Positions 41,428 through 50,116 of a stretch of 62,145 nt of DNA are shown piece after piece. The translations under genes were made by a program, and so were the position numbers. The first letter of the stretch is position 1; each line of letters starts with the position of its first letter. The notes below the pieces were generated by a model that saw only the letters and a list, made by a program, of their open reading frames with translations, ran no database searches and had not been told where the DNA came from. Origin of the DNA: Bifidobacteriaceae bacterium (lineage in GTDB: Bacteria; Actinomycetota; Actinomycetes; Actinomycetales; WQXJ01); NCBI GenBank assembly GCA_031268215.1, contig JAIRXP010000005.1:1-62145 (forward strand). The letters run 5' to 3'.

Positions 41428-42665
41428 TTCCTCTTCTTGGCGAACAGCCGGGCCATACCGCCCTGGCCGCGCTTGGTGTAAATCAGGACCACGGCGTCAA
41501 CCAATGCGTTGAATTCACTGGGCCGGTGAAACAACGCCCCAGAGGCCTCCGCCATTCCAACGGCCTGACGATAATTCTCCAAGGCCTGTGCATCTTGATC
41601 AGTGGCCGCCGCGGCGCGGGCCCGCGCCGCCAAAGCGGCCACCCGTTCTTCATCCCCAGATTCTGGGTTGTCTAACACCTGACCAGCTAGTTGATCCGCC
41701 AAGCCCCATTCACCGCTGGCCAGTGCCTGGTCCAAGGTCGCGGACGGATCCGCCTCTTCCAGAGCGTCAAGGACGGCCCGCGCTGAGCCAAACCGAGTCA
41801 TTTCGGTATAAGCCAGACAGCGGGCCAAGATCGCGTCTAGCGCCTCCGAGTAATGCACGCCCGGGATATCTTTGCCGAGGCGGTAGCGGAAATCAGTCCG
41901 GCGCCGGCGTTCCTCTAACATATCCGTCTGCCCGCCCAGTTGCCCGCCCCTCGGCGCGAACGGCTCAATTCCAGTGTAAAACTGATAGAACATAAGCCCG
42001 GCCTGGTACACATCTGACGCGGCGGTATAGCGTCCCTCAAAATTCTCCGGCGCGTAGATGCTCATAGTCGTCTTGAGTGCCGCATCAGGTTGCGAAAGGT
42101 AAGCCCCCATGCCGAAGTCCATAATGCGCAGGACCCCAGCGTCCACCATCACGTTGGCGCCCTTAATATCGCGGTGCAGCACCTCCGCGCCATGAGCGGC
42201 GGCCAGCGCCGTGAAAAACTGGCGCATGTAATCCCGCACCATTTCCGCCCGCGGAAACCGGTCATCATTGTGGTAGCGCTTGGAAACGTCTTCCAAAGTT
42301 TGGGCTCCACGGATCAGTTCCATCGCCACGAAAGCGCAGCGCCCCACCGGTGTATCGATGTAACCGAAGTCGTAAATCTGGGCAAAGTGCCGCTTGATTG
42401 TGATCGGCGCGGAACTCGCCAGGACTTTGGCGGGCAAGGCGCAATCGGCCAGCATCCCCTCAACATTGCCCCGGCTCGAGGCCTCCGGCGAGAACACTTT
42501 CAGAGCAACGTCACGGACCCGGTGTTCATCCAGTTGCTGCACCGCTCTAAAGACGGTCCCGAAATTGCCAGCTCCCAAGACCTGGCCAAGCCGGTATTTG
42601 CCATCACCAATGGTCTGGCCCACCAGATCGTTAAGCTTCACCTTCGCGTCGCGCAGATCAGTCAT
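41424..42665 (-). CDS. Hanks-type Ser/Thr protein kinase with C-terminal helical repeats
   Basis: A 413-residue cytoplasmic kinase. Glycine loop LGAGNFGTVF (30-39), ATP lysine in VALK (Lys56), catalytic HRDIKGANV (164-171), DFG at 183-185 and APE at 205-207 are all intact, so it should be active. The last ~110 residues are helical (ALASGEWGLADQLAGQVLDNPES, AQALENYRQAVGMAEASG), perhaps TPR-like. Unlike PknA/PknB it has no membrane helix or PASTA region. Start and stop overlap its neighbours by 4 nt. It may phosphorylate the AAA+ or Hsp70 partners, or respond to their state. Confidence 0.93.
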   Translation of the reverse strand: MTDLRDAKVKLNDLVGQTIGDGKYRLGQVLGAGNFGTVFRAVQQLDEHRVRDVALKVFSPEASSRGNVEGMLADCALPAKVLASSAPITIKRHFAQIYDFGYIDTPVGRCAFVAMELIRGAQTLEDVSKRYHNDDRFPRAEMVRDYMRQFFTALAAAHGAEVLHRDIKGANVMVDAGVLRIMDFGMGAYLSQPDAALKTTMSIYAPENFEGRYTAASDVYQAGLMFYQFYTGIEPFAPRGGQLGGQTDMLEERRRRTDFRYRLGKDIPGVHYSEALDAILARCLAYTEMTRFGSARAVLDALEEADPSATLDQALASGEWGLADQLAGQVLDNPESGDEERVAALAARARAAAATDQDAQALENYRQAVGMAEASGALFHRPSEFNALVDAVVLIYTKRGQGGMARLFAKKRK

Positions 42666-45600
42666 ATCACCGCCCCCACTTCCGCCAACAGGCGATCCAG
42701 CCGGGCGAGCTGTACTTCATCTAGATCGCTGAAAGCGTCATCCGGAGCCGTCACAATGCCGTTGAAGCGGCGCTCAACCCGGGTCAGCAGGGCGAGCCGG
42801 CGCTCGGCCAGGAGGGCAGCAGCACTGGCCTCGTCATATACCGGCACCACCTCGGAAGTCTGCCCGTCCAATATGACCCTCACCAGCGGCGCCCCCGCGA
42901 CCTGACGCAGTTTGGCGGCCAGCTTGTTGGTCACATATTGGTCCATGAGCATTGACAAGCGACGGGCACCAAGGTAGCCAGGCTTGTGTGCGCGGATTAC
43001 CGCTGAATTCTCCTCATAGATGGTGCGGGCCATCAGCTCTAGCACTTCGTCGTCACAGACCAGCTGTGATTCGTGGACCGCGGCGAAGTGTTTCGCCACT
43101 TCCGCGAACAGATGCCCCGCTATCCCGAGCAGCGCTTCATAGGACAGGGCGTCGAACGCGACGATCCCGCCCCGACGCATGATCCGGCCAATGAATTCGG
43201 GCCTGAAACAAGGCTGGCGGGCAATAGGATGCTGGAACTGCGGCATTAGCTTCATCACCGCGTCCTCGATCTCCTCCTGGGAAGCTCCCCGCGCCAGCAT
43301 GTCCGCGATCTCGTACTGGCCAATGTTGGAGGTCATGACAAAGAAAGCCTTAACGCCCGATGCCGTCACCCCACGCGTGTCCGTAATTGTCCCCTCATCG
43401 AAGAGGTTAAGGAACGGATCCCACACAGTTGGGTGCGCCTTTTCGACTTCGTCTAAGAGGACTACCGAATACGGGTCACGGTTGAGTGCGTTGATCAGGG
43501 CGCCGCCCTGGTCATAACCGATCAGGCCCGGAGCGGAGCCGATCAGTCCGGACACCGAATGCGATTCAGTGAAATTCTCCATAGCGAAGGAAATGATGGC
43601 ACGTGAGTTGGAGTAGATCTGGGATATCTGCTTGGCCAGTTCGGTCTTGCCTGTGCCAGATAGCCCCGCAAAGATGAACACTGCCGCAGGCCCGTCCTTC
43701 GGCACCATCCCCTTCTGTATCAGGTCCAACTTCCCGGCCACCTTGGCCACCGCCACTTCTTGGCCAACCAAATTACGGGATAACAGATCCACGTAGTCCT
43801 TGTCCGCGCCGGTCCCCAGGATAGTTTCTTGCGGCAGGCCGGTCAAGATCGCCACACGACGGGCTATGTGGGCTCGACCCACCTCACGGGCGGCTTTCCC
43901 GGTCATCTCAGCTTCCGCGGCGACATCGGCAGCGGCCCGCTCCATCAGATCAACTGCCTTAGCGGGGAATCGTTGCGCGATCATATAGTCCGCCGTCATG
44001 CGTATCGCCGCGGGAATGGCCGGTGGCGCGAACCTAACACCGTATTCCGCGGCGATGCGGGCCGCGGCTCGCGCCACGATCAGCTCCGTGACCTTGGCGG
44101 GCGGTTCAGGTACTTCAATCACTTCGAGGAAGTCGGTCAGCAGGCCCGGCGCCTGGGTAAGGGCCCCATATTCGGCGGCATCGGCCAGGATGATCAACCG
44201 GTAAGCGGCATGTCCCAGGCGCCGGGAGCAAGGCACAAACCGGTCCACTAAGTACTGCGTGAATCCCTCCAGCACGTAAATCCGTTCCGGCTCCGAATCC
44301 ATAAACGCCAGGACCTTCTCCGTGATCCGTTCATAATCCTCTGGGGCCACGCCCGCCAGGTCGAACCGAATCACAGGCGTGTGGCGCAAGGCCGGGTACG
44401 GTCCCGCCCTCAGCACTTGAGCCAATACCGACGCTAGCGCTGAGACGCCCACCCCGGCTTCGCCGTGCGCCAGCACGATCCGGTGTTTCTTGCGGAACAG
44501 GACATTGACCACCTCGATTGTCAGGTCATCTCTTGGCGTCATTGGATCCGTGGCCAGCGAAAGGTTAGTGACCGGCGCTAGATCAGCAGGCAAATACGGT
44601 TCAATCACCTCTGGTTCGGGCAGTTCAGCCAACAAGTCGGTGATCAGACCCGCCGGCAGATCCAGAATGGTCTTAATCAGGTATTCCAGCTTTGGATCGG
44701 CCGAGCCGAACAGACCCAGCAAGAGTTCGCGCTCACCCGCTGCCGGTGAACCGCTGGCGGCGGCCCGGCGGACGGCGCCATCCAACAAGGTCGCCACCTG
44801 GGGAACCAGACTTGCCCGCACCGGCGGCAGCGCCGTCCCAGCCAGCGGTACAACACCCGGTCCATCCGCCGGAGTATCCCCTGCCGTCGGCGAATCGCCC
44901 GCTGTTGGAGACTCACCCTCAGGGGCATCCTCGGACGCCACTTGAGGCGCCGGTTCGGCTGGCGGCGGTGTGGCGTTGACAGCTAGCCAGTTGCTGATCC
45001 TCGGATTCGAGGTAGAGACCCCGGCCCGCCGCAGCACAACATGAGTGTAGGTGTCCCTTTGAGCAATCATCGCGGTCAGCAAGTCGATCTCCCGTAGCTC
45101 GGTTTGACCGGCCCTGGCCGCGAGCGCCAGCGCCCGGCCCAGCACGAACCAAGCCCTGGCGCTGAAGGCCTCCTCGTTGAGAGCATCCTCAATGAACGCC
45201 GAGGTGTCCTTCGCGGCCAGTCCAAGCGCCGCCACCAGGCCCGGAACGTCAAACAATGACGACAACAGGTCGCCTTCGGGAAGGTCGCTGATGGCTTTAA
45301 ATAATGCTTCTAGCAAGTCTGGAACGGTAGCGCCCGCCGGTAGCGCCTCAATCAATTCCGGCAGCGGACCACGCCAATTGTCGCGCTCAAACGGATTGAC
45401 CTCACTGGCAGCGACATCCGCCACGACATCGAACGCCTCCAGCGCATGCACCGGCCGCACACCAGCGGCCAAGTGCGCGGTAATCAACACCACGGCGTCA
45501 CGGTATTGGGCCAGCTCCTCTGGCTTCAAAACAGACAGTTCGGTGACGTCCCATCGCTGGCTCATCGCGGCGTGAAGCAGATCAGTTTCCGTCACAGCCG

Positions 45601-45709
45601 CGTACCGATTGGCCGCCACCCGTTCGATGGCAGCCTCAATCAGCGCACTCAGCGCCGGCGAGTAAGCGGACAGGTCGAGTTCCGGGCCTTTGCCATGCCA
45701 AAGGGTCAT
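42662..45709 (-). CDS. Clp-type double AAA+ ATPase with a degenerate first nucleotide site
   Basis: A 1015-residue protein laid out like ClpA/ClpB: two or three Clp-N-like helical repeats (about 15-90, 160-235, 300-350) separated by a Pro/Gly/Glu-rich linker, then two AAA+ modules. In module 1 the Walker A reads GEAGVGVS (416-423), with Val in place of the essential Lys, and Walker B reads YVLEGF, without the DE pair. Module 2 is intact: GLSGTGKTE (682-690) and VVLLDEVEKAHP (749-760), followed by the ClpB-like FLNLFDEG and FFVMTSNIGQ. No IGL/IGF loop for ClpP is obvious. It likely unfolds or disaggregates a target with only the second ring as motor. Confidence 0.9.
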   Translation of the reverse strand: MTLWHGKGPELDLSAYSPALSALIEAAIERVAANRYAAVTETDLLHAAMSQRWDVTELSVLKPEELAQYRDAVVLITAHLAAGVRPVHALEAFDVVADVAASEVNPFERDNWRGPLPELIEALPAGATVPDLLEALFKAISDLPEGDLLSSLFDVPGLVAALGLAAKDTSAFIEDALNEEAFSARAWFVLGRALALAARAGQTELREIDLLTAMIAQRDTYTHVVLRRAGVSTSNPRISNWLAVNATPPPAEPAPQVASEDAPEGESPTAGDSPTAGDTPADGPGVVPLAGTALPPVRASLVPQVATLLDGAVRRAAASGSPAAGERELLLGLFGSADPKLEYLIKTILDLPAGLITDLLAELPEPEVIEPYLPADLAPVTNLSLATDPMTPRDDLTIEVVNVLFRKKHRIVLAHGEAGVGVSALASVLAQVLRAGPYPALRHTPVIRFDLAGVAPEDYERITEKVLAFMDSEPERIYVLEGFTQYLVDRFVPCSRRLGHAAYRLIILADAAEYGALTQAPGLLTDFLEVIEVPEPPAKVTELIVARAAARIAAEYGVRFAPPAIPAAIRMTADYMIAQRFPAKAVDLMERAAADVAAEAEMTGKAAREVGRAHIARRVAILTGLPQETILGTGADKDYVDLLSRNLVGQEVAVAKVAGKLDLIQKGMVPKDGPAAVFIFAGLSGTGKTELAKQISQIYSNSRAIISFAMENFTESHSVSGLIGSAPGLIGYDQGGALINALNRDPYSVVLLDEVEKAHPTVWDPFLNLFDEGTITDTRGVTASGVKAFFVMTSNIGQYEIADMLARGASQEEIEDAVMKLMPQFQHPIARQPCFRPEFIGRIMRRGGIVAFDALSYEALLGIAGHLFAEVAKHFAAVHESQLVCDDEVLELMARTIYEENSAVIRAHKPGYLGARRLSMLMDQYVTNKLAAKLRQVAGAPLVRVILDGQTSEVVPVYDEASAAALLAERRLALLTRVERRFNGIVTAPDDAFSDLDEVQLARLDRLLAEVGAVI

Positions 45710-46494
45710 CCGCTTACCTCCCGGGTGACACGAATTGACTTGGGAAGCTCCCTAACGCTGGGAGGAAACGTGACGGAATGAGTCTGATTCGCGCCCAACG
45801 CTGGTGTGCGGCATCGGGCGGTGGTGCCATCAGGGAAATGCAATTCGACCATAAAGTGGCCCGGGAACGGGGACTGGAATTCGACCTCCAGGCCGCCTGG
45901 CTGGCTGGTGACTTCCACCCAAACTGGGCTTTCGCACCTGACGGTGGGGACGGCATCGGGCACGGCACCGGCTGAACGGACGGCCAGCGCGGGCTGGGCC
46001 TGCCACATCGTTAGATGGAAATCGAGTTGCTGCCCAAAGTCGGTGGGCAGCCGGTGGCCCGTCGCCTCCAGCAGGGCGGCGGTAGCCTGGCCATCCGCGG
46101 TTCGCTGGCTGGCCGCCTCCCAAACCGCCGCCGGGATCCGCCGTTCGCCTACCGGCGCGCCGGCCACTCGACGGGAATCCCACAGTCGTCCCAAGAAGAC
46201 CAGACCATCATGGTCCGCCAGCAGGCTACCGCCCTGCTGAGCCGTGAAGCCAAGATTCGCGCCGGCCAGGATCTCCGGGTACGAAAGCCGCGCCGGGCCC
46301 GGTGGCTCGTCCGTCGCTTGATGCGGCGTTTGTTCCGCGGCCTGGCCGGAAGTGGGCTCCAGCCGTCGAGCAGCCGTCAGCAAGGCGGCGGTGGTCGGAT
46401 CGAAGCGCGGGTCTTCTGGCTGGTCCAGCAGATCTTCCGCGTCCATGTCCAGGGACACGCCGTGGGTCAAGTCTTCAGCGGGTTTCATGGTCAA
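45706..46494 (-). CDS. Uncharacterised operon protein with C-terminal beta-rich domain
   Basis: A 262-residue protein of no recognised family. The first ~65 residues are polar and Pro/Ala/Glu-rich; a middle helical part (SYPEILAGANLGFTAQQGG, IPAAVWEAASQRTADGQATAALLEATGHRLPTDFG) is followed by a compact beta-rich end (VWVEVTSQPGGLEVEFQSPFPGHFMVELHFPDGTTARCRT). The ATG overlaps the stop of the HTH-like gene (ATGA) and the stop overlaps the AAA+ start, so it belongs to the operon. An adaptor or substrate-binding role beside the AAA+ unfoldase is a guess from position. Confidence 0.6.
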   Translation of the reverse strand: MTMKPAEDLTHGVSLDMDAEDLLDQPEDPRFDPTTAALLTAARRLEPTSGQAAEQTPHQATDEPPGPARLSYPEILAGANLGFTAQQGGSLLADHDGLVFLGRLWDSRRVAGAPVGERRIPAAVWEAASQRTADGQATAALLEATGHRLPTDFGQQLDFHLTMWQAQPALAVRSAGAVPDAVPTVRCESPVWVEVTSQPGGLEVEFQSPFPGHFMVELHFPDGTTARCRTPALGANQTHSVTFPPSVRELPKSIRVTREVSG

Positions 46495-47486
46495 TTCTCC
46501 TCATGTCCCGCCGGCGCTTGCTCCGCAGTCAAGGCACAGCGCGGGTCGGTACGGCCAAACACGGCCGCGGCTTGGTGCTCAATGGGGTCTAGGAGTTCGG
46601 CTGAGGTTGGGCCACCGGGATGGAAGCCCAGACGCTCGGCCTGATCGGGATGAGCCAGTATGAGCTCTTCATAAAGCGGGGGGCTGACTTGAGCGCAGTC
46701 CCCGCAGGGGACCGCAGCGTGGGCGGCGAATTTGAGGACGGACCATTCCCGCTGACCCCGGAACTTGTCCCTAAAAGTGCCGATGGCCCTGCCCAGCGCT
46801 TCCGTTGAAGCGAGCCCGCCGGGCGGACCTAGCGCCCCAATCACGTAATACACCACCGCGAAGCTCAGACGCGCCTTGGCGTAGAGGTTCCGGGCAGCGA
46901 GGTTAGTCATGCCAAGCTCCCCAGCGATTTCCTTCCAAACCTTGGTGGGTATTCGCTGACCCGTGCATGTGAACCCAGCTTGAGCAACCCGTTGGACCAC
47001 GGTGATCGCTCTAGGCTGCAGGCTCAGCCGGCCGGTGTGATGCGCGTCATCACTCGCGAAGTATTGGCAAATGACATCGGCCGGTTCCGGTTTCTGCCGG
47101 GCTCCGGGCGCCAGTTCAGGGACCGGTTCCAGAGCGGGGGTGCCCGGGGCTACGGTCCGTGTGGCCAGCCAGACCGGGCCCCCAGGGATCGCCTCCGCGG
47201 CGGCGGCGACCGCGTCATCGTTGAGACTTGCCGCATCCGGCTCACGAGCCCAATCGCGCAAGTTCCCATACGTCGCCAGGACCCAACCGACTGCATGCCC
47301 TGCGTCATTGAAAAAGTTTGGTTCCTTTTTGCACTTTTCGCAGAAAAGCCACAACGCTTGATGCACATCGTCATACCTGTCCTTCACGCGATCCGAGGTT
47401 CCCGGGGCGATACAACCGGTCTGGTCTAGAACCGCTTCGGTGACTCGGCGCGTAAAGTCCTTCTGCCATTGCTCGTCTCGCGCCAC
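46491..47486 (-). CDS. Putative regulator: duplicated N-terminal module plus sigma-like HTH
   Basis: A ~331-residue protein. Residues 1-85 (ARDEQWQKDFTRRVTEAVLD ... HQALWLFCEKCKKEP ... HAVGWVLATYGNLRDWARE) are paralogous to the small gene at 48081. A middle segment IPTKVWKEIAGELGMTNLAARNLYAKARLSF resembles a sigma-region-4-type helix-turn-helix, and HAAVPCGDC may bind zinc as in anti-sigma factors. The open frame reaches 48002; I prefer the GTG at 47486, preceded by AAAGGA, because the 80 codons above it look noncoding. An alternative GTG at 47756 has GGGAGG and matches the paralog start. Probable regulator of the operon. Confidence 0.55.
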   Translation of the reverse strand: MARDEQWQKDFTRRVTEAVLDQTGCIAPGTSDRVKDRYDDVHQALWLFCEKCKKEPNFFNDAGHAVGWVLATYGNLRDWAREPDAASLNDDAVAAAAEAIPGGPVWLATRTVAPGTPALEPVPELAPGARQKPEPADVICQYFASDDAHHTGRLSLQPRAITVVQRVAQAGFTCTGQRIPTKVWKEIAGELGMTNLAARNLYAKARLSFAVVYYVIGALGPPGGLASTEALGRAIGTFRDKFRGQREWSVLKFAAHAAVPCGDCAQVSPPLYEELILAHPDQAERLGFHPGGPTSAELLDPIEHQAAAVFGRTDPRCALTAEQAPAGHEEN

Positions 47487-48080
47487 GGGGGTTCCTTTGG
47501 GGGTGGGAGTAGGTACCCGGCCTAGTATATGCCGCTCCGCACCCCGGTTCGTACGCGTCCTCAGCTCCAGGCGGATGCTAAACCGGATACTCCGGACTTG
47601 CGCGGGGCACTGCGAGCAGCTAGGGCCCGGCCCTGGCCCCAGCCATACCCGGGCCCGGCGGGACTTCCCGGAGAGCCTGGTGTACCCACCGTGCCCCGGG
47701 AGGTGGAAGAAGGCTGTTCTCCGGCGCTGGTCCCGCTGGCGCGGATAGTCTGCCACTGGCTCACCTCCCTGCGGATGCTCGGCTTCCTTCCACCGACAAA
47801 TGTCCGCAAAGGAACAAAAACCAGGCGGCTCGACCCCGGCCCCGTCAGCAGCGGACCAGTTTCGACAGGTGTTATGTGGCCGCCGCGGCGCACCGTCCAG
47901 GCCCTTGGCCGGGTCGCGGACTTGGCGGCGCTGCCCCGCCCGGATGGCCAAGGCCAGCGCTCTGATCCCTACATAATCTGACGCCCCAATTCGGCCTGTC
48001 ACCGCAGGCCAACTGTCAAAATCGGCACCAAGACCCGTGAAAGTCGGAGGTCCTGTTCATTAGCCCGAGTGGCAAAGTTC
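47487..48080. other. Region between two paralogous regulator genes; duplicated leader with insertion
   Basis: If the regulator starts at 47486, this ~590-bp stretch is noncoding. It contains a copy of the leader that precedes the small paralog (47741-47885), separated from the coding part by about 240 bp of GC-rich sequence absent from the other copy. A TATACT box (minus strand, around 47525-47530) could be a -10 element for the regulator. No other gene is convincing. Confidence 0.5.
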
Positions 48081-48359
48081 CTACTCGTTCGTCCAAGCGG
48101 CCAAGCTCTGGTACTTCGCCAGGACCCAAGCGACTCCGTGCGGTACGCCGTTGAAATAGTCTGGTGTCTCTTGACACTTTTGGTGGAAGAGCCACAGCGC
48201 GTGGTGCAAGTTTTCGTGCATCTCCGGCGGGTTATCCGGGGCCACAGCGCCGGCCCGCTCCAAAACCGCCTCAGTGACTTGGCGGAAAAAGCCCTGCAGC
48301 CAGCGTTGGTCACGCACCGCAGGGATTCCTTTCGGCGTGGAAGGCGGATAGTCTTCCAT
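48081..48359 (-). CDS. Small stand-alone paralog of the regulator N-terminal module
   Basis: A 92-residue protein: after MEDYPPSTPKGIPAVRDQRW it aligns along its length with residues 1-85 of the HTH-like protein (QVTEAVLERAG, LHHALWLFHQKCQETPDYF, HGVAWVLAKYQSLAAW). It stops where the homologous module ends, without the HTH part. GGAGG stands 8 nt before the ATG, giving a strong initiation signal. It may compete with, or dimerise with, the full-length regulator. It could instead be a truncated duplicate, but the intact frame and good ribosome site favour a working gene. Confidence 0.65.
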   Translation of the reverse strand: MEDYPPSTPKGIPAVRDQRWLQGFFRQVTEAVLERAGAVAPDNPPEMHENLHHALWLFHQKCQETPDYFNGVPHGVAWVLAKYQSLAAWTNE

Positions 48360-48862
48360 CGGGCTCACCTCCTTGCGGATACTTAACATCCTGTTAACGT
48401 CAAATGTCCGCAAAGGAGCAAAAACCGGGCAGCTCGCCCTGGCTCCGTCAGCAGCGGGCCGGTTTCGATAGCTGCCTGGCAGCCGCCCAGCCGAATGCGA
48501 CCAGCGCCAACACCCAGCCCAACCTGACGGTCAGGTAGGTGATTGGGCACCGCCCACCACCATGCGTTGCCAAAGCTGTCCCTGGTGCCTAGGAACCAGC
48601 AAACCAGCACGTACACGCAAGAGGGCGCCCAGGGATCCGCCCGCCATTCTGTCTCCTCTAACTTTGAGTACCGCTGTGGGCCAGCTTGGCCCTAACCCTA
48701 GCCCGGCCGCGCTTTCTCACAAACGGTCTATCGTCGGTGCCCGATGCCGTCTGGTCCGGTTTCGCCACCATCTTCCGTTCCCAGGGAGCCCCGGCTGGCG
48801 GTTGTCGTATGGAACCATGGAAGCCCGGAGGCGCCACGCCGAATCACATTTGAGGAGACACC
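48360..48862. other. Divergent promoter region between the chaperone operon and rtcB
   Basis: About 500 bp with no convincing gene. It contains the small paralog's leader, a TTAACA-TCC-TGTTAA palindrome at 48383-48397, and at its far end GAGGAGA, the rtcB ribosome site. Confidence 0.55.
48383..48397. promoter_or_regulatory. Candidate operator palindrome TTAACA-N3-TGTTAA
   Basis: A perfect 6-bp inverted repeat with a 3-bp centre lies just upstream of the small paralog's ribosome site, directly after a TTGACG (-35-like) hexamer on the minus strand. It is missing from the duplicated leader at 47741-47885, so it would give copy-specific control. AT-rich in a GC-rich region, it looks like a repressor site; the binding factor is unknown. 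Confidence 0.5.
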
Positions 48863-50035
48863 ATGCAAGAGGTCAACGCGAAGCTGCTGAACTGGGCTTC
48901 GATCATCGATCAGGCCACGCTGGATCAGGCGGCGGCGGTGGCACAGTTGCCGTTTATCTATCCCCATGTCGCTTTGATGCCAGACGCCCACGTCGGGTTG
49001 GGGGCGACAGTGGGAAGTGTGATTCCTGCTTTGGGAGCGGTCATCCCCGCTGCCGTCGGAGTCGACATAGGCTGCGGAATGGTGGCGGTGCGCACCCAGC
49101 ACAAGGCGGATCAGCTACCGGCGGACCTGAAAGCCCTCAGGGAAGCGATCGAGGCGGCGGTGCCTGTCTCGCCTGGTGTGTACAACGAGCGATTGACCGC
49201 CTCCGCGTTAGCTAGCTGCGAAGACTTGTCGCAGGCTTGGACCAAATCCCACCCCGGCGAGGACGGTCCGCCCCGCTCTCCCAACTGGCGGCAACAGCTT
49301 GGCTCGCTTGGTGGAGGCAACCATTTCATTGAGGTGAGCCTGGATGAGGAGGATCGGGTTTGGCTGTTCCTACACTCGGGTTCGCGCGGAGTCGGCAACA
49401 AGATCGCCACTCAGCATATTCAAGTGGCACGCTCTTTGATGAAGCGCTGGTGGATCGAGTTGGAGGATCCGGATTTGGCTTACTTGGTGCAGGGTACCGA
49501 GGAATTCTGGGCCTATATTCGCGAACTGCGCTGGGCGCAGGATTTCGCCTTGGCGAACCGGGCCGAGATGATGAACCGGGTAGTTCAGGCCTTCACCGAC
49601 TGGATTGGCGAGCCGGTCGAGCGGGTTCAAGAGATCCAGTGCCATCACAACTACACGGTCCAGGAGTCCCACCATGGCAAGAAGGTTTGGGTATCGCGGA
49701 AGGGCGCGATTGACGCTCACCAGGGTGTTTGGGGATTGATTCCTGGGTCCATGGGCACCGCCTCTTATGTTGTTCAGGGCAAAGGCTCTGCGCCGGCTTT
49801 GTACTCAGCGCCGCACGGGGCTGGCCGGGCTCATTCGCGCTCCCAGGCCCGGCAGCTATTCACGCAGGACGACCTCAGGGCCGCCATGGCAGGTATCGAG
49901 TTCCGTGACGGCCAGGCCTTCATTGATGAAATCCCGGCCGCCTACAAGGACATTTCCACAGTCATGGCCGATGCCGCCCCCCTGGTCGATGTTCGCCACG
50001 TCCTGCGCCAGATTGTCAACGTCAAGGGCGAGTAG
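48863..50035 (+). CDS. rtcB: RtcB-family RNA ligase
   Basis: Joins 2',3'-cyclic phosphate or 3'-phosphate RNA ends to 5'-OH ends using GTP and Mn2+. The metal-binding Cys is in VGVDIGCGM, and the metal histidines are in SLGGGNHFIEV, HSGSRGVGN and QCHHNYTV. The guanylylated His is in APHGAGRAHSRSQAR. At 390 residues it belongs to the shorter RtcB branch common in bacteria. The ATG follows TTTGAGGAGACACC. No archease or RtcR regulator is adjacent. It likely repairs RNAs cut by toxins or stress nucleases. Confidence 0.95.
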   Translation: MQEVNAKLLNWASIIDQATLDQAAAVAQLPFIYPHVALMPDAHVGLGATVGSVIPALGAVIPAAVGVDIGCGMVAVRTQHKADQLPADLKALREAIEAAVPVSPGVYNERLTASALASCEDLSQAWTKSHPGEDGPPRSPNWRQQLGSLGGGNHFIEVSLDEEDRVWLFLHSGSRGVGNKIATQHIQVARSLMKRWWIELEDPDLAYLVQGTEEFWAYIRELRWAQDFALANRAEMMNRVVQAFTDWIGEPVERVQEIQCHHNYTVQESHHGKKVWVSRKGAIDAHQGVWGLIPGSMGTASYVVQGKGSAPALYSAPHGAGRAHSRSQARQLFTQDDLRAAMAGIEFRDGQAFIDEIPAAYKDISTVMADAAPLVDVRHVLRQIVNVKGE

Positions 50036-50043
50036 CCCCAGCG

Positions 50044-50074
50044 AGCGCTCCGCCACGGTTCGCGGCGGAGCGCT
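50044..50074 (+). terminator. Hairpin after rtcB
   Basis: AGCGCTCCGCC at 50044-50054 pairs perfectly with 50064-50074 around a 9-nt loop, 9 nt after the rtcB stop. No T tract follows, but the 11-bp GC stem is typical of high-GC terminators. Confidence 0.7.
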
Positions 50075-50116
50075 ATCACAAGAATAAGAAACAATACAAA
50101 AGGAGCTGGGGAGCCG

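Larger units (their letters stand above)
47741..48485. repeat. Direct repeat of a ~145-bp leader (47741-47885 and 48344-48485)
   Basis: Both copies share GCGGATAGTC, GGCTCACCTCC, TGCGGAT, AAATGTCCGCAAAGGA then CAAAAACC, CCGTCAGCAGCGG and further bases in the same order, about 600 bp apart. On the minus strand this carries the ribosome site (GGAGGTGAGCC) and probably the promoter of each gene. With the homologous coding 5' ends it shows a segmental duplication of leader plus N-terminal module. Confidence 0.85.

Noticed and set aside
47514..47756. N-terminal ~80-residue extension of the HTH-like regulator starting at GTG 47756
   Set aside because: The encoded Arg/Gly/Pro-rich sequence looks like noncoding translation and is absent from the paralog. 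A GTG with AAAGGA at 47486 is more credible, though the upstream GTG also has a good ribosome site.
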